A DNA stretch of 64,000 nt from Phytophthora colocasiae (GCA_018806915.1 JAGKQI010000084.1:248001-312000); one strand, 5' to 3'. Positions 42,888 to 53,264 are shown, numbered from the stretch's first letter. Made by a program: numbers and translations. Notes: generated from the sequence alone by a model not told the origin.

Positions 42888-44846
42888 ATGGTGTTGGCGC
42901 TGCGACTCGTCTCCAACGTGGTTCGTGGCCGTTCGAACGTGGATGCAGCGCACATCGAGTCGCTCATTGCTCGCTTCCTGCTCCCGTCTCCAAACATGTC
43001 ACTCGCCGACGCTATTCAGTTCAATTCGCTCGAGTTGTTGGATTGGATCTGGGACGCCAGCTGCACCTCCGTTGATGCTAGAAGCCCAACTTGGACCCTC
43101 ACCAATTATCTCCGGTCCGACCCACACTATTACCGATGGCAGTTTGCTGAGGCAATGAAAGTCGCCGTTCAACGTGCAGATTTGCAGGTTGTGAAGTGGC
43201 TTTTTGCCCACTTTTCGTGGTGTGTTGTGCCAATTGCTGCCGTTGAGTTAGCAGCGGCGAAGGGGGATTTGGATATCCTGAAGTTTTTGCGAGTAGCGAC
43301 TGCAACCGTAATGGATCTGAACATCCAACAAGTACCAACACATGGCGAAGGAGATATTGGGGTGGAATGGCATTCCAATAACAGTACAATTCGCTGTGCT
43401 CTTGGAAAAGGCCATATCGACATTGCCTGGTGGTTGTACGAGAGCGCCCCTTATAACGACTCAAAAACTTTATACGAAATCGCAAAGTACTATCTGCGGA
43501 TCGGAGATATCGAGAAAGCGGACGCTGCACTACCAAATCGTGAAAAAATGTTTCAACTCGTCGTATTTTGTCCCAATCCCCAAGCTATTGAAGCTGGGAT
43601 GGATCGTGGTTACTACACACAACGAGAGGAACGAGCTGCAGGTCGAGCTTTACGGGTTTTAGCACGAGAAGGCCGCGTGGATTTACTGCAGCGGATGGTG
43701 GAGCTCTACCCTGGGCCACCATTGCATGCGTATTATTGGGGGGAAGAGTGGAGCAGTGCTGTGGAAGAAGCCTGTCGCTCGGGAAAGCTTTTTGCGCTCC
43801 AGTTTCTTATGAACCACCCCAATGGACGGCGTATCTGTGAAAATGTGCGCAGGGTATCGGATCTCATTTGTTTCGCTGGTCGTAATGGAGATCTTGAAAT
43901 GATGGAATTCATCTACGGACAAATTTTAGCCGCTGGAGCTTTGCGAATAGCCTTACGTAAGAGCCCCAAGGTAGACATGCGATATGCAGTTGCGACTGGA
44001 GGACACGTACACGTTCTTGAGTGGTATATTGAGCGATTCCCAGCTGCAGTTCAGCATTCAGCCGAGCGTATCATCTCGACGGCATCGAGGTATGGACAAC
44101 TCGGTATATTGAGGAAACTTCACCATTTGGATGTATTGTCACGCCTTCAAACGTGCTCTAGTAGCTCCAATATCAACGAGAAGACTGATATGTGGTGGCC
44201 ACTCGGATGCAACGCAATGGATGTGGCTGCTGCTCACGATCGCTTGGATGTTCTAAAATGGCTTCATGTCCATCGTGATGAGAAGTGTTCAACGAATGCC
44301 ATGGATCTTGCTGCTGCGAATGGGTACTTAGAAATCGTACAGTGGCTTCATGGTAGCAGAGAAGAAGGTTGTACCACGAAAGCAATGGATGGAGCTGTTG
44401 GAAATGGTCACGTTCATGTAGCAGACTGGCTGTATCGAAATCGCTCGGAGGGATGCACGACGGACGCCATAGATCAAGCTGCTCAAAGAGGGCACTTGGA
44501 TGCAATTAAGTGGCTATACGTGAACGAATTGACAGGTGGCACAGCAGAAGCACTCACCAACGCCATTACACGAGGCCACTGGGCGGTTGCAAACTGGTTG
44601 CATGCTCATTTTCCAGGTCTGGTACCTGTGGGTCTGGATTTTTCGACGTCTGACGTTTCAATTAATTTTGAGATTCTCCTGTTTCTTCACTTCCACTTCC
44701 CGAGTGAGTTGACACCGCATGTGGTGCGTCAAGCAATGATCATATTTTCCAGTATTTACTTTGGGACGGCGAGTGATGCGGTTGTTGTCGAATGGCTTGA
44801 GGAAAATTATCCACATCAACAGACTAGAGATCGAGAGCGTGGATAA
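42888..44846 (+). CDS. Ankyrin-repeat protein 3 (intact)
   Basis: 652 residues, intronless and open throughout. It starts MVLALRLVSNVVRG with the family N-terminal block (IARFLLPS, LLDWIWDASCTSV, NYLRSDPHYYRWQFAEAM). Degenerate repeats follow, then clean units from about residue 445 (NGYLEIVQWLHGSREEGCTT, NGHVHVADWLYRNRSEGCTT, RGHLDAIKWLY). The tail carries LLFLHFHFPSELT, the closing motif of all four family members. It lacks signal peptide and membrane segments, so it is probably a cytoplasmic or nuclear binding protein. It converges with ankyrin gene 4 with only 10 bases between stop codons, so transcripts must overlap. Confidence 0.85.
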   Translation: MVLALRLVSNVVRGRSNVDAAHIESLIARFLLPSPNMSLADAIQFNSLELLDWIWDASCTSVDARSPTWTLTNYLRSDPHYYRWQFAEAMKVAVQRADLQVVKWLFAHFSWCVVPIAAVELAAAKGDLDILKFLRVATATVMDLNIQQVPTHGEGDIGVEWHSNNSTIRCALGKGHIDIAWWLYESAPYNDSKTLYEIAKYYLRIGDIEKADAALPNREKMFQLVVFCPNPQAIEAGMDRGYYTQREERAAGRALRVLAREGRVDLLQRMVELYPGPPLHAYYWGEEWSSAVEEACRSGKLFALQFLMNHPNGRRICENVRRVSDLICFAGRNGDLEMMEFIYGQILAAGALRIALRKSPKVDMRYAVATGGHVHVLEWYIERFPAAVQHSAERIISTASRYGQLGILRKLHHLDVLSRLQTCSSSSNINEKTDMWWPLGCNAMDVAAAHDRLDVLKWLHVHRDEKCSTNAMDLAAANGYLEIVQWLHGSREEGCTTKAMDGAVGNGHVHVADWLYRNRSEGCTTDAIDQAAQRGHLDAIKWLYVNELTGGTAEALTNAITRGHWAVANWLHAHFPGLVPVGLDFSTSDVSINFEILLFLHFHFPSELTPHVVRQAMIIFSSIYFGTASDAVVVEWLEENYPHQQTRDRERG

Positions 44847-44856
44847 CTTGTTGCGG

Positions 44857-46926
44857 CTAACCCAGTTTGTCGAAAAACAGTATATAGTGATGTTCTAACC
44901 AGGCGGAAATGTGGTCATCACGCGGACTCTCCAGCGTTTTCCTAATACTTCGGACGAATTCCTCAGTAAAAACATCAGGGTAGTGCGCGTGAAGAAACAA
45001 CAACTTGTCAAACTGCATTTCTCCATAGAGCAATCGGCCTCGCAAGATCGGACTGCGTTCAGGAAATGTTTTCCGAAGCCAATGAGCGATACGAAGATGG
45101 CCGTGACACAGGGCGTTGATGATAGCATCATCTGTACAACCTTCGGTTCGATTCGCATGTAGCCACTTCATAATTGCTAAATGCCCCCCACTAGCAGCAA
45201 GATCCATCGCATCTGGTGAACAGCCAGCCTCCCCGTTTGCATGAAGCCACTTCACAACCCCAATAAATCCTGCCCAAGCAGCTCCATCGATGGCCCTAAA
45301 TGTACAGCCTTCTGTCCGCACCTCGAGCAGCCATTTCACAACCTCAAGATGCCCGTTTCGCGCGGCGTAGTCTATAGCATTGGTCGTACAACCTTCTGAT
45401 CTGTTAGCGTGAAGCCACTGTACAACTTCCAAGTATCCGTTTGCTGCCGCCTCATCCATTGCGTTGGTCGTACATCCTTCCGTCCTATTCGAATGCAGCC
45501 ACTGCACGACCTCCAGTTGTCCATTCGCTGCTGCTTCGTCCATTGCGTCAGTCGAGCACCATTCAGACCGATAGGTGCAAACGCATTTGGAGGCTCGTAA
45601 GTGACCGTCAGTCGCAGCTACCAACCGAATATTGTCTCTATCAAATGATTGAGCCCACGTCTCCATTCGACGCGGTTGTCGTCCACGTTGTCTCTGGGTT
45701 GATTTTGAAAGCCCCGAAACAGTTGAATCCACTCGTTGAAAATACTGAAGCATCTCTAGACGCCCATGTCTCGCAGCTTCGACCAACACACTATAGTCAG
45801 GCATGTGCTCGGTCGGAGGAAAATATTCCAGTATCCACTTGACACTCTTCATGCGATCTCCTCGAATCGCACATAGCAATCCATCCCCGAATTCATCCAC
45901 TAGGCCTTGTTCATAAAGATACTGCATCACTGGGATATTTCCTACATCACATGCGGCACAGAGTAGCCTGAATAACCTCCCAAACTGCCGCATCTCCTCA
46001 CACACACGACGCCCCATCGGATGTTCCACCAGCCATCGAGTTTCGCACACACCACCAGTTGAACACGCACTTTTGATTGCATCGCGCCACGCACATCGCC
46101 AATTTGAGCGATCTTGAAGTGGTTCGTGTTGTTTGGCGATTTTCTTCATTAAATCGAACCGTCTCGAGTGTGTTAAGCTCGTAAAGGCGTGTATTGCAGC
46201 ACTCTGGTCTCGCTTCAGGTATCCACAGTCGTAATTCCATTCAATGATTTCAGGGTGTCTGCACAATCGAGCGTAGTCCAAAATGCACTTCCCTGGGGGT
46301 AGTAACTTCTGGGCGAGTGTCTCGTGGCCATGACCCAAAGCTGTTTCGATAGCTCGTATCTTCTCCTTCTCGTCCACCTCGTGAGTTGCCTCCCTTACCA
46401 ACCAGCGAGCGACATTTAAATGTCCAAAACGAATGGCCAGCTCCAGACTTTGACCAGAGAAGTGAACACCATTCCGCTGCACGTGAATGCTTTTGCTGCT
46501 TGATTGACGGTCTCTCATATGAGTCATCAAGAGTTTCAAAATCCCCAGGTGTCCTTTTTCGGCTGCGACTCCCACCACGTCGATCAGAACGTCATAATCT
46601 GGAAAATGGCTCAACAGCCACGTAATAACCTGCACATTCCCGCTACTTGCAGCCTCATTCGACGCTCTAATGAACTGGTACTGTCGGTAGTGTTCATCCA
46701 GTTGCATACATCTTGTTAGCGACCATTCCGAAATTTCGGAATCCAGGGAGATATCCCAGATCCAGTTTAAGAATCGAATAGATCCGAAAGAACAGGCTTC
46801 TGCCAGAGTTAGAGTTGGTGGTGGACCTAGAAATCTGGATATAACGAACGAAATATCCTGTAGAGCAGCACCGTTGGGCTGATGAAGCAGTACGAGCTCT
46901 ACACGTAGTAGCGAAGACTTCGTCAT
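44857..46926 (-). CDS. Ankyrin-repeat protein 4 (intact)
   Basis: About 689 residues from the ATG at 46926 (MTKSSLLRVELVLLHQ). The frame opens 16 codons earlier but the other copies start here. Shared N-terminal block SRFLGPP, FLNWIWDISLDS; then roughly fifteen ankyrin-type units, the last seven very regular (NGQLEVVQWLHSNRTEGCTT and similar). The closing tail has LLFLHAHYPDVFTEEFV. Unit length is ~28 residues rather than the classical 33. No enzyme domain is seen. Reading frame intact, so this and copy 3 are the best candidates for functional members. Confidence 0.85.
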   Translation of the reverse strand: MTKSSLLRVELVLLHQPNGAALQDISFVISRFLGPPPTLTLAEACSFGSIRFLNWIWDISLDSEISEWSLTRCMQLDEHYRQYQFIRASNEAASSGNVQVITWLLSHFPDYDVLIDVVGVAAEKGHLGILKLLMTHMRDRQSSSKSIHVQRNGVHFSGQSLELAIRFGHLNVARWLVREATHEVDEKEKIRAIETALGHGHETLAQKLLPPGKCILDYARLCRHPEIIEWNYDCGYLKRDQSAAIHAFTSLTHSRRFDLMKKIAKQHEPLQDRSNWRCAWRDAIKSACSTGGVCETRWLVEHPMGRRVCEEMRQFGRLFRLLCAACDVGNIPVMQYLYEQGLVDEFGDGLLCAIRGDRMKSVKWILEYFPPTEHMPDYSVLVEAARHGRLEMLQYFQRVDSTVSGLSKSTQRQRGRQPRRMETWAQSFDRDNIRLVAATDGHLRASKCVCTYRSEWCSTDAMDEAAANGQLEVVQWLHSNRTEGCTTNAMDEAAANGYLEVVQWLHANRSEGCTTNAIDYAARNGHLEVVKWLLEVRTEGCTFRAIDGAAWAGFIGVVKWLHANGEAGCSPDAMDLAASGGHLAIMKWLHANRTEGCTDDAIINALCHGHLRIAHWLRKTFPERSPILRGRLLYGEMQFDKLLFLHAHYPDVFTEEFVRSIRKTLESPRDDHISAWLEHHYILFFDKLG

Positions 46927-47063
46927 GAGGTAGGGCGATGTAATTTGTAAACCTTGTCTGTGACGTGCGCACACTAGGTGTTTGTATGTGTTCGCAGCTT
47001 CAACTGGTGTTTACCACACCATTCAATTCCATTTTTTTTTTTACCACTTTTTCGACAATTGAA

Positions 47064-47386
47064 CTAGGATTTCGTCAAGCTCTCGAGAATGAGGTCTCGT
47101 AGCTCAAAGCCTGTCCAAACCGGCGACACAACAATCGTCTGCACCACATTTTGGTTCTCATCAAAGAAGATCAAGTGAGGCGGCTGTGCGAACGGCTTCA
47201 CCTGCAACAGCAAACGTCGATACCCTGCAACTACTATCGTCAATTGAAAGTGAATCGCACCTCGAAGCTGGCGAGTTCGTATTGCCTCATAGTATCAACG
47301 AACTGCTGCAGATGCGGGAACGATGAGAGTTGACATGGAATGTGGAACGGAGCGCGTAGTTCTCCTCGAACTGCAGGTTGTTCACT
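47064..47386 (-). pseudogene. Sep15/SelM-like thioredoxin-fold C-terminal fragment
   Basis: Two exons read leftwards: 47386-47261 and 47201-47064, joined across a 59-bp intron (GTGCGA..GTTGCAG) that keeps frame. The product includes SSFPHLQQFVDTMRQYELAS, then PPHLIFFDENQNVVQTIVV and WTGFELRDLILESLTKS. This resembles the second half of Sep15/SelM-type ER proteins (P.V..F, then P.L.L.D..G, then W..E.I..FL). A branch-point-like CTAAC and TTATTCAG acceptor precede the first exon, so upstream exons are expected but not identified. The Cys or Sec redox motif is therefore not seen. Fragment or incompletely traced gene. Confidence 0.4.
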
Positions 47387-48792
47387 CTGAATAAATGTTA
47401 ATGACACAATACTGTTAGTTAGCTGTCGAGTCTCGACCAGTCGGAGCGTGTACAACAGGGTTCCGGAAAACCCCAAAAGTCAAGGATGCCTGGGGGGTTT
47501 GTTGTTGTCTGTGGGTGGTTTTTTTGGATAAATAAAACATATGGAATTTGGCCTGTTAGGTGCGATCTGACTCGATTAAGTTCGAATTTGAAAGGGATTT
47601 TTCGAATGCTAATTTCTTATATACCTGGAAAGTAAGTCCCTGGATATACTCGAACGCCTGCCAAGTGCGTTGCTTTGTGGTGCGTTGACCAGTGGACCGC
47701 CAGGAGGCCCTTATGTACCGACGTACTGCGGGGTTTGCGTGCGAACGTTCACAATACTTTTGCCCGTCGCCCCCTTTGCAGAAACAAGGAAAATCGATAA
47801 TGAACACTGAATGCATCTTATTCCTGTTTTTAGTAGTGCATGTCTGTGGGTGACGACGAAGTGGTCACACCATCGCAGAGGCCTTCCAGCATGGCCACAC
47901 CAGGGCCTACCAACCTGCAAACAAAAACCAAGTAGTTGTAAAGTGACCCCTTACGTGTAGGTCTCAACCCATTCAATAGTTAACTCAAGTTAAAAAAGAG
48001 TGACCGGAAGTTTGTCACCCACGGATATGGTGGCCGGGTGGTTTCGAGGATTGCGGGTGGGTGGATTTTTTAAAAATCCCTAAAATGCCTGCCCCACAGC
48101 TGCTCGGGGTGGGTGGGCGGTATAAACGGTTTATTCCAAAGCGAAAAACCCACACTCAGAACCCTGGTGTACAATGTACAAACCGTTGGTTGTGGAAGAA
48201 TCTTCTTGAGTAGGTCATGCTGTTCTCTAGAGAGTGGTGCCGCCTCCAGTTGCATTCGGACCGGAGCTGAACACGTTCCAATAGATGGATTGAATCTCTT
48301 GTGTTGTGCTGCAGTTGATGTTAATAGCAGAGCCAGCTCTGCAAGAAACAGCAAGAGACATCCTCGCATGGTGCTCGTCCGTTAAGATGGCTACAGTTTT
48401 GGATCTGTCGAGTGCACCACACGAATTTATTGTGTGGTAGAAATGCTCCGTCTCTACACGCAACATGCCCCACACGTCTGGATTCTGGATTTTACCCATT
48501 CGATATCATAGGTAAATCTATTCTCACAAAGAGCAAAACGTCCAACTTTCAGTTATCTTCGTATCTATTCTCACAGGTTTATTGAAAAAATAAAAACACT
48601 CTTGTCCTAACCCTAGTAGTCAGACGCCATTTCGTCACCGTACCTCTTCTCTAAAATCCGCCTTCCACTCTCTTCCTCATACTAAAAAGCGTCTTCCCTA
48701 ATAAACTGTTGAGCCAAAAGGAAGGAACGACGTCTACTCGCCGCAGCAGCGTGTCTCCGCCCGTGCCTCTGCTCCAGTCCCCACGCGCCATT
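47387..48792. other. Intergenic region upstream of the GPCR-PIPK gene
   Basis: Apart from the signal-peptide frame at 48070-48369 there is no supported gene. G-rich and T-rich runs occur at 47488-47530 and 48040-48120 (GGGTGG repeats). The last 150 bases are the GPCR-PIPK leader; its reading frame stays open upstream to 48709 but without an ATG. Confidence 0.4.
48070..48369 (-). CDS. Possible small secreted protein or first exon
   Basis: A 99-codon frame starting MRGCLLLFLAELALLLTSTA, a convincing signal peptide, with no recognisable domain after it. A possible donor (AACG/GTTTGT near 48180) would leave a ~60-residue exon. It lies on the same strand and 0.7 kb upstream of the Sep15/SelM-like fragment, which would need a signal peptide, so it may be that gene's first exon. 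Weakly supported. Confidence 0.3.
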   Translation of the reverse strand: MRGCLLLFLAELALLLTSTAAQHKRFNPSIGTCSAPVRMQLEAAPLSREQHDLLKKILPQPTVCTLYTRVLSVGFSLWNKPFIPPTHPEQLWGRHFRDF

Positions 48793-51700
48793 ATGTACGA
48801 CGAGAGGCAGCAGCGCGGCGTCCCTCCGGCTCATTACAGTCGCCCGACGTCGTCTTCCCAGTCGCTTGGTGTGTCCTCTTCGACTATTTCCGATCCGGAC
48901 GTCAACATGTTACAAGAAGAACGAGGGCCTCCTCCGGCCACTCTACACACATGTATGCAGTCCACGACGCGCTGGTTCCAATTGGTTATGTTTTTTGCCT
49001 TTGTGTTGGCTCTGGGGATGGCTATGGCGTCTTCTTACGACAATTTGAGCCCTGGACTCATCTGGGGCGGAGTTCTCTCGGTTTTCTCCGTCTTTTTCGT
49101 CATTTTATCCTACGCCAGCGTCCCCAGCTACAGACAACACCCTAATCCTCTGGTCTTCTGGAGAACCATCGCGGATGCAGTGTTTGTGCTGCAATTAATG
49201 GCTCAACAGTTCGTCCGCTGTCTCTTCTTTGACTGTGTGCCGCTATGCAGCAGTACCAACTTGCAGTGTGGCTGTAGTACAGACAGTGGAGCTGGTTCTA
49301 CTTGTGAAGTGTTCGCTGGCCTCTTTGAGTTCACGTTACTGGCGTCCGAGTGCTGGTTCTTCTGTATGACTGCGAATCTGCTCATGAGCTTGACTAACCC
49401 GTTTACGGACTTTAAGAGGAACACGAGGATGTTCCACCTGGGCTCGTGGTTTATCCCGTTGATTCTGGGACTTTTGTTGATAAACACGGACGACTGGGCA
49501 GGGTATTCCGACTTAGGTGTGTGCTGGACCAACGCGTTGAAAAACTTACCGTCGGACAGAATGGATAACTGTCCTGTGGGATACGAGGTCACGGACAACT
49601 TCTCGGATGACTACAAGGCCGTCAACGCCAATATTATCAGTTGGTTGTTCTTTTACGTGTGGATGGGGCTGTTCATCATTTTCGGTATTGCGGTCTGGGT
49701 CTGGGCCTGGAAGAGATTGAGCGAAGGGATGCCAGAGACCTATGCGGTGAGAGTGCAGAGCATCAACCGAGCCAGGTTCAACGTGTTCGCCGTGACTTTC
49801 TACTGGATTATCGTGGTTATTGTGTACATCAAGTTTTTGTCGCGTGATCGGGCAGAACCGGACAAATCCAGCGAATTGTTGAATTTCCTGATTGCTGGAA
49901 AGGGATATCTCGATCTGGTTATCTGGTTTGCGTTGAATGATTTCCACGTCGCGCATTTTACACGCTGTCTTGGGGAGAATGCAGGTGAAATTGACGTGGA
50001 TTTGAACCCTCAGGTGAACGCAGCTCTTCGTCGCGAAGTGCTGTTTTACACGACTTCAGGTATTATTCAGGCAGTGCAGGCAGCGGAGCGTCTCCCAGCG
50101 TCGCAGCGAATTCAACATTTGGCTTTATTGCCCCAGACAAAAGCGACAAATGTCACGACTGCTGCTGCGTTCACAGCGGTGCCTGTTAGCGAGAGTGGAA
50201 ATGCTGCACACCCGTCGGCGGCTTACGCTGCATACCGTCAACAGCAATTAACCGACGCGGAACGTGAAGGTACAAATGGGGCAGGCGCGTTTGATGAAAA
50301 CATGCGAGTGGCAAAGAACTCGCCACGTACCAAGACTTTCCACGATTATGAGCCGCACGCTTTCAAGAAGATTCGTGAGCGCTTCGGGGTCAACAATGAA
50401 GCTTATCTGCAGGCACTTTCGGCCACAGCCAAGGAGCGGTTAAGTGAAGGCGCTAGTGGAGCTTTCATGTTTTTTTCAGCCGATGGCTCTCTTATCGTGA
50501 AGAGTACGAGCAAGGAAGAATGCTCGTTCCTACGCAGCATCGCCCAGGACTATGCTGATTACCTGTGCAACAACCCTCGCTCGTTGCTACTGCGGTTCTA
50601 TGGATGTCATTGCCTCGAGTTGTACGGCAAGCAGTTCTCGTTCGTTGTCATGGCCAATCTTTTCGATACAGATCAGGTCATCCACTCGCGTTACGATATT
50701 AAGGGTTCGTGGGTAAATCGTCACGGCGACCTGCCTAAGCGTGGCAAAAAGGTGACATGCCGCCACTGCAACCGCAAGTATACGTATCAGAACTCGGCTC
50801 CAGAGAATGCCAACTGCACAGTTCGGCTAGGCGGCCACGAGCCTAATGTGGTGCTCAAAGATTCAGACCTGACGCAGAAACTCAACCTGGACCGTGATGT
50901 GGCGCTTGAGCTGTACCAACAACTTTGTGCCGACTCGCAGCTTCTTTGTTCTTTTGGTATTATGGATTATTCGCTGCTTATGGGCATCAACGAAGTGGAG
51001 TACGTCGTCGATGAAGGCAGCAGCACGGACGATGATACGGACGCGACCAACACACCAGTCCAGTCTAGTGCACAAGGCACAAAAACAGGAAATAACCAGC
51101 AGCGATCCTCAGTGTATAACCCCTTCTCTGAGAATTCGATGATGGATCCACGAAGTGGCGGTGCTCAGAATTTGGCAAGATCAAAGGGACCCCCTCCCGT
51201 GCAAGCTCCGTCCACAAAGGCTCGTCACCACGCGAGCGTGTCTTCAAATGTGGGATCGTACACCGCTAGATCGGCGATGGGCGAGCCAGTGATGCAGCGG
51301 AAAGCGTCCAAACCACGAGAATATTCGAAGAGCCGCAATGGACGTACTGTCAGCAATACTTCCTCATCCGGACGACGCTTACCTCGCTCTGGCATGCGCA
51401 TGGCTAACACCGTTGTGGGCCCTGCGTACTATCATCTTGGTGTGATTGATATTCTGCAAACGTGGACATTCCAGAAACGTATGGAGCGGTTTTTCAAGAT
51501 CGCTTTCAAGGGTGTCGATGGTGATGGACTATCGGCGATTCCTCCGAAGCTATACCAAGCCCGCTTCCAGCTCAAGATGGCGGATATCCTGGGCGTGGAA
51601 GATCTCGTCGGCGGTGACAATGCTGACATGGACCTATTTACACAGCAGAATTCGCACATGGACGTGGATACACAGCAAGTGGACCAACAGTACAACATTC

Positions 51701-51867
51701 AGTCTATCCGGTCACTGGCATCTTCGGAACTTGTAGCGATTAACCCCATGGACTCGCATTACGCTAATAGCCGCTCTTCTTCCAACCTGCGACAGCGGAG
51801 CACCGAGAACTCTCAGTCCGTCGGCCAAGACACGGAAGAGTACACAGGAATCGACTACCACTTGTAA
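48793..51867 (+). CDS. GPCR-phosphatidylinositol phosphate kinase fusion (GK family)
   Basis: A 1024-residue plasma- or endomembrane receptor kinase that would phosphorylate a phosphatidylinositol phosphate to PIP2-type lipid in response to a signal. The N-terminal half holds seven hydrophobic helices (first at VMFFAFVLALGMAMAS, last at the YWIIVVIVYI and GYLDLVIWF region) with a Cys-rich second loop. The kinase domain begins near residue 515 (HDYEPHAFKKIRERFG) and contains YDIKGSWVNR, a CRHC..NC zinc-like insert and MDYSLLMGI. A ~120-residue disordered insert precedes the last kinase block, IDILQTWTFQKRMERFFK. This fusion is typical of oomycetes. The ATG at 48793 is the first in frame; 28 further open codons lie upstream, so a short upstream exon is possible. 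Confidence 0.92.
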   Translation: MYDERQQRGVPPAHYSRPTSSSQSLGVSSSTISDPDVNMLQEERGPPPATLHTCMQSTTRWFQLVMFFAFVLALGMAMASSYDNLSPGLIWGGVLSVFSVFFVILSYASVPSYRQHPNPLVFWRTIADAVFVLQLMAQQFVRCLFFDCVPLCSSTNLQCGCSTDSGAGSTCEVFAGLFEFTLLASECWFFCMTANLLMSLTNPFTDFKRNTRMFHLGSWFIPLILGLLLINTDDWAGYSDLGVCWTNALKNLPSDRMDNCPVGYEVTDNFSDDYKAVNANIISWLFFYVWMGLFIIFGIAVWVWAWKRLSEGMPETYAVRVQSINRARFNVFAVTFYWIIVVIVYIKFLSRDRAEPDKSSELLNFLIAGKGYLDLVIWFALNDFHVAHFTRCLGENAGEIDVDLNPQVNAALRREVLFYTTSGIIQAVQAAERLPASQRIQHLALLPQTKATNVTTAAAFTAVPVSESGNAAHPSAAYAAYRQQQLTDAEREGTNGAGAFDENMRVAKNSPRTKTFHDYEPHAFKKIRERFGVNNEAYLQALSATAKERLSEGASGAFMFFSADGSLIVKSTSKEECSFLRSIAQDYADYLCNNPRSLLLRFYGCHCLELYGKQFSFVVMANLFDTDQVIHSRYDIKGSWVNRHGDLPKRGKKVTCRHCNRKYTYQNSAPENANCTVRLGGHEPNVVLKDSDLTQKLNLDRDVALELYQQLCADSQLLCSFGIMDYSLLMGINEVEYVVDEGSSTDDDTDATNTPVQSSAQGTKTGNNQQRSSVYNPFSENSMMDPRSGGAQNLARSKGPPPVQAPSTKARHHASVSSNVGSYTARSAMGEPVMQRKASKPREYSKSRNGRTVSNTSSSGRRLPRSGMRMANTVVGPAYYHLGVIDILQTWTFQKRMERFFKIAFKGVDGDGLSAIPPKLYQARFQLKMADILGVEDLVGGDNADMDLFTQQNSHMDVDTQQVDQQYNIQSIRSLASSELVAINPMDSHYANSRSSSNLRQRSTENSQSVGQDTEEYTGIDYHL

Positions 51868-52099
51868 TGGAGATCGACATGAAATGATGGCCATTTTGTG
51901 CAGTTGCTTTTGACAAGCAACGAGAGGTCATCGCGAATTCACTGTAACTGGAGAAATGCGAGTCAACTTCAGCAATCTCATTGCCACTTAAGAGCAGCAA
52001 TGTCAACGATCCACATCGAGCGCAGGAAGTTTATACGAAGTGCATGTTAACAATGAGGAAACGAGTGATGGACTCGATGTGCAAACTGTAAAACTGATA
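51868..52099. other. 3' flank of the GPCR-PIPK gene
   Basis: No gene seen. The stretch leads into the family W debris that begins near 52100. Confidence 0.4.
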
Positions 52100-52850
52100 T
52101 ACGTACACGTTGCCAACGCAAACCGATTGGCAGGCAATCGCCATTCACAGTTTGAAGTGCACCACTATCACCCAAACCAAACTCTACACTAGTGACCTTG
52201 ATGGCTTCCATCATGGCGTAACCACTGTCGTTGCCCGAGAAACTTGTTTCGATGAAAGTCGCAACTTCAAATACTCCATCATGACAATTCCCATGTACAG
52301 TGTACTACGTTTAAGGAAGACTACGGATAGCATCCTGAACAAACCGTACGTGGAAATTGTCGTACCAGGTGTCGGACTTTGGCGACGTTGCATGGCTGCA
52401 TGCAAAAGCAGTAATCAGAATTGGTGAAGGCGTTTGTGAAGTTTCTCGAGATTTAGAGGTGCAGAATCCTCAAGAGTCAAGTGGTCTTCAGTCTCTACCT
52501 GTTCACTTTTCTATTATTTAATCCGTTTCTTTGGTCATGAGTTTGTTGAAGTTAATCGGTCAAAATCTGCGTTCATTGGATATGGGTGTGCGGATCGACC
52601 CCGAGGAGTTCACGGTTGATTTAAGCGTACCTTCAATTCCTCGAGATCTGGTCTCAGATCATAATGAGGCGCTTCAATCGAGAAATTGAACCTTACAGAT
52701 ACTGGCAACTTAGCAAATTATGTCTACGGGACCGCAGGCTACGGATGGCGTGTCATCTAGTGGAGCTAAACTTGAAATCGTACGATAGAGATTTCGACAA
52801 GAGTGAGGTGACGGACCTTAGGAATTCAACAGCGTGCAAAAAATGATATA
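52100..52850 (+). pseudogene. Family W copy E, heavily decayed
   Basis: Short matches in several frames to the second half of the family: YVEIVVPGVGL (52348-52380), RIGEGVCEVSRDLE (about 52420-52455), LVMSLLKLIGQNLRSLDM (52535-52590) and LRDRRLRMACHLVELNL with YDRDFDKSEVTDLR (52720-52820). The last matches copy G at 57960-58050 nearly exactly, so this is a recent relative now destroyed by many indels. Confidence 0.75.
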
Positions 52851-53044
52851 TGTCGATAGTCGACAATGAGCAAAAGGCAGCATCAGTCACTGGAAAAAAA
52901 TTGAGAGTCAAGCTGATATCGTTTAATTCCTGGGATCCTCTACCTTCTGAGCACTCATTTTTTTGTCATCTACCAACTACAAATACACAATAATTTTTGT
53001 GTGATTCTTTCTCGCACGATCTTTTCAACCAAGAGGGTCAGCCG

Positions 53045-53160
53045 AAAAGCACTGACCGCCGAGCAGGGGGCCAACACAAAAACTGTGAGATATCGACAGG
53101 CAGTTGACGAACTGTATCGGAAATTTCTCCTTCATAACCGGTTAGCAGGAAGTTTTGTAA
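53045..53160 (-). pseudogene. Family W 3'-end scrap (copy F0)
   Basis: On the minus strand, 53160-53045 resembles the 3' end of the intact copy D (16545-16690 in the window), including the KEKFPI segment and the run before the F-box-like end, with a ~60-bp gap. It lies just upstream of copy F in the opposite direction. Confidence 0.45.
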
Positions 53161-53264
53161 CAACGTTTCGGCAGCTCCAGTCGAATTATCGAAGGATTTT
53201 TTTTACAGGAATGCCATCCTTAAGAGAAGTGATAAATCTGTGGCTTCTCATTAGTCCACTGGAA

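Noticed and set aside
47240..47476. Separate 78-codon protein at this site
   Set aside because: Its 3' half belongs to the exon at 47386-47261, and the rest reads through the predicted intron.
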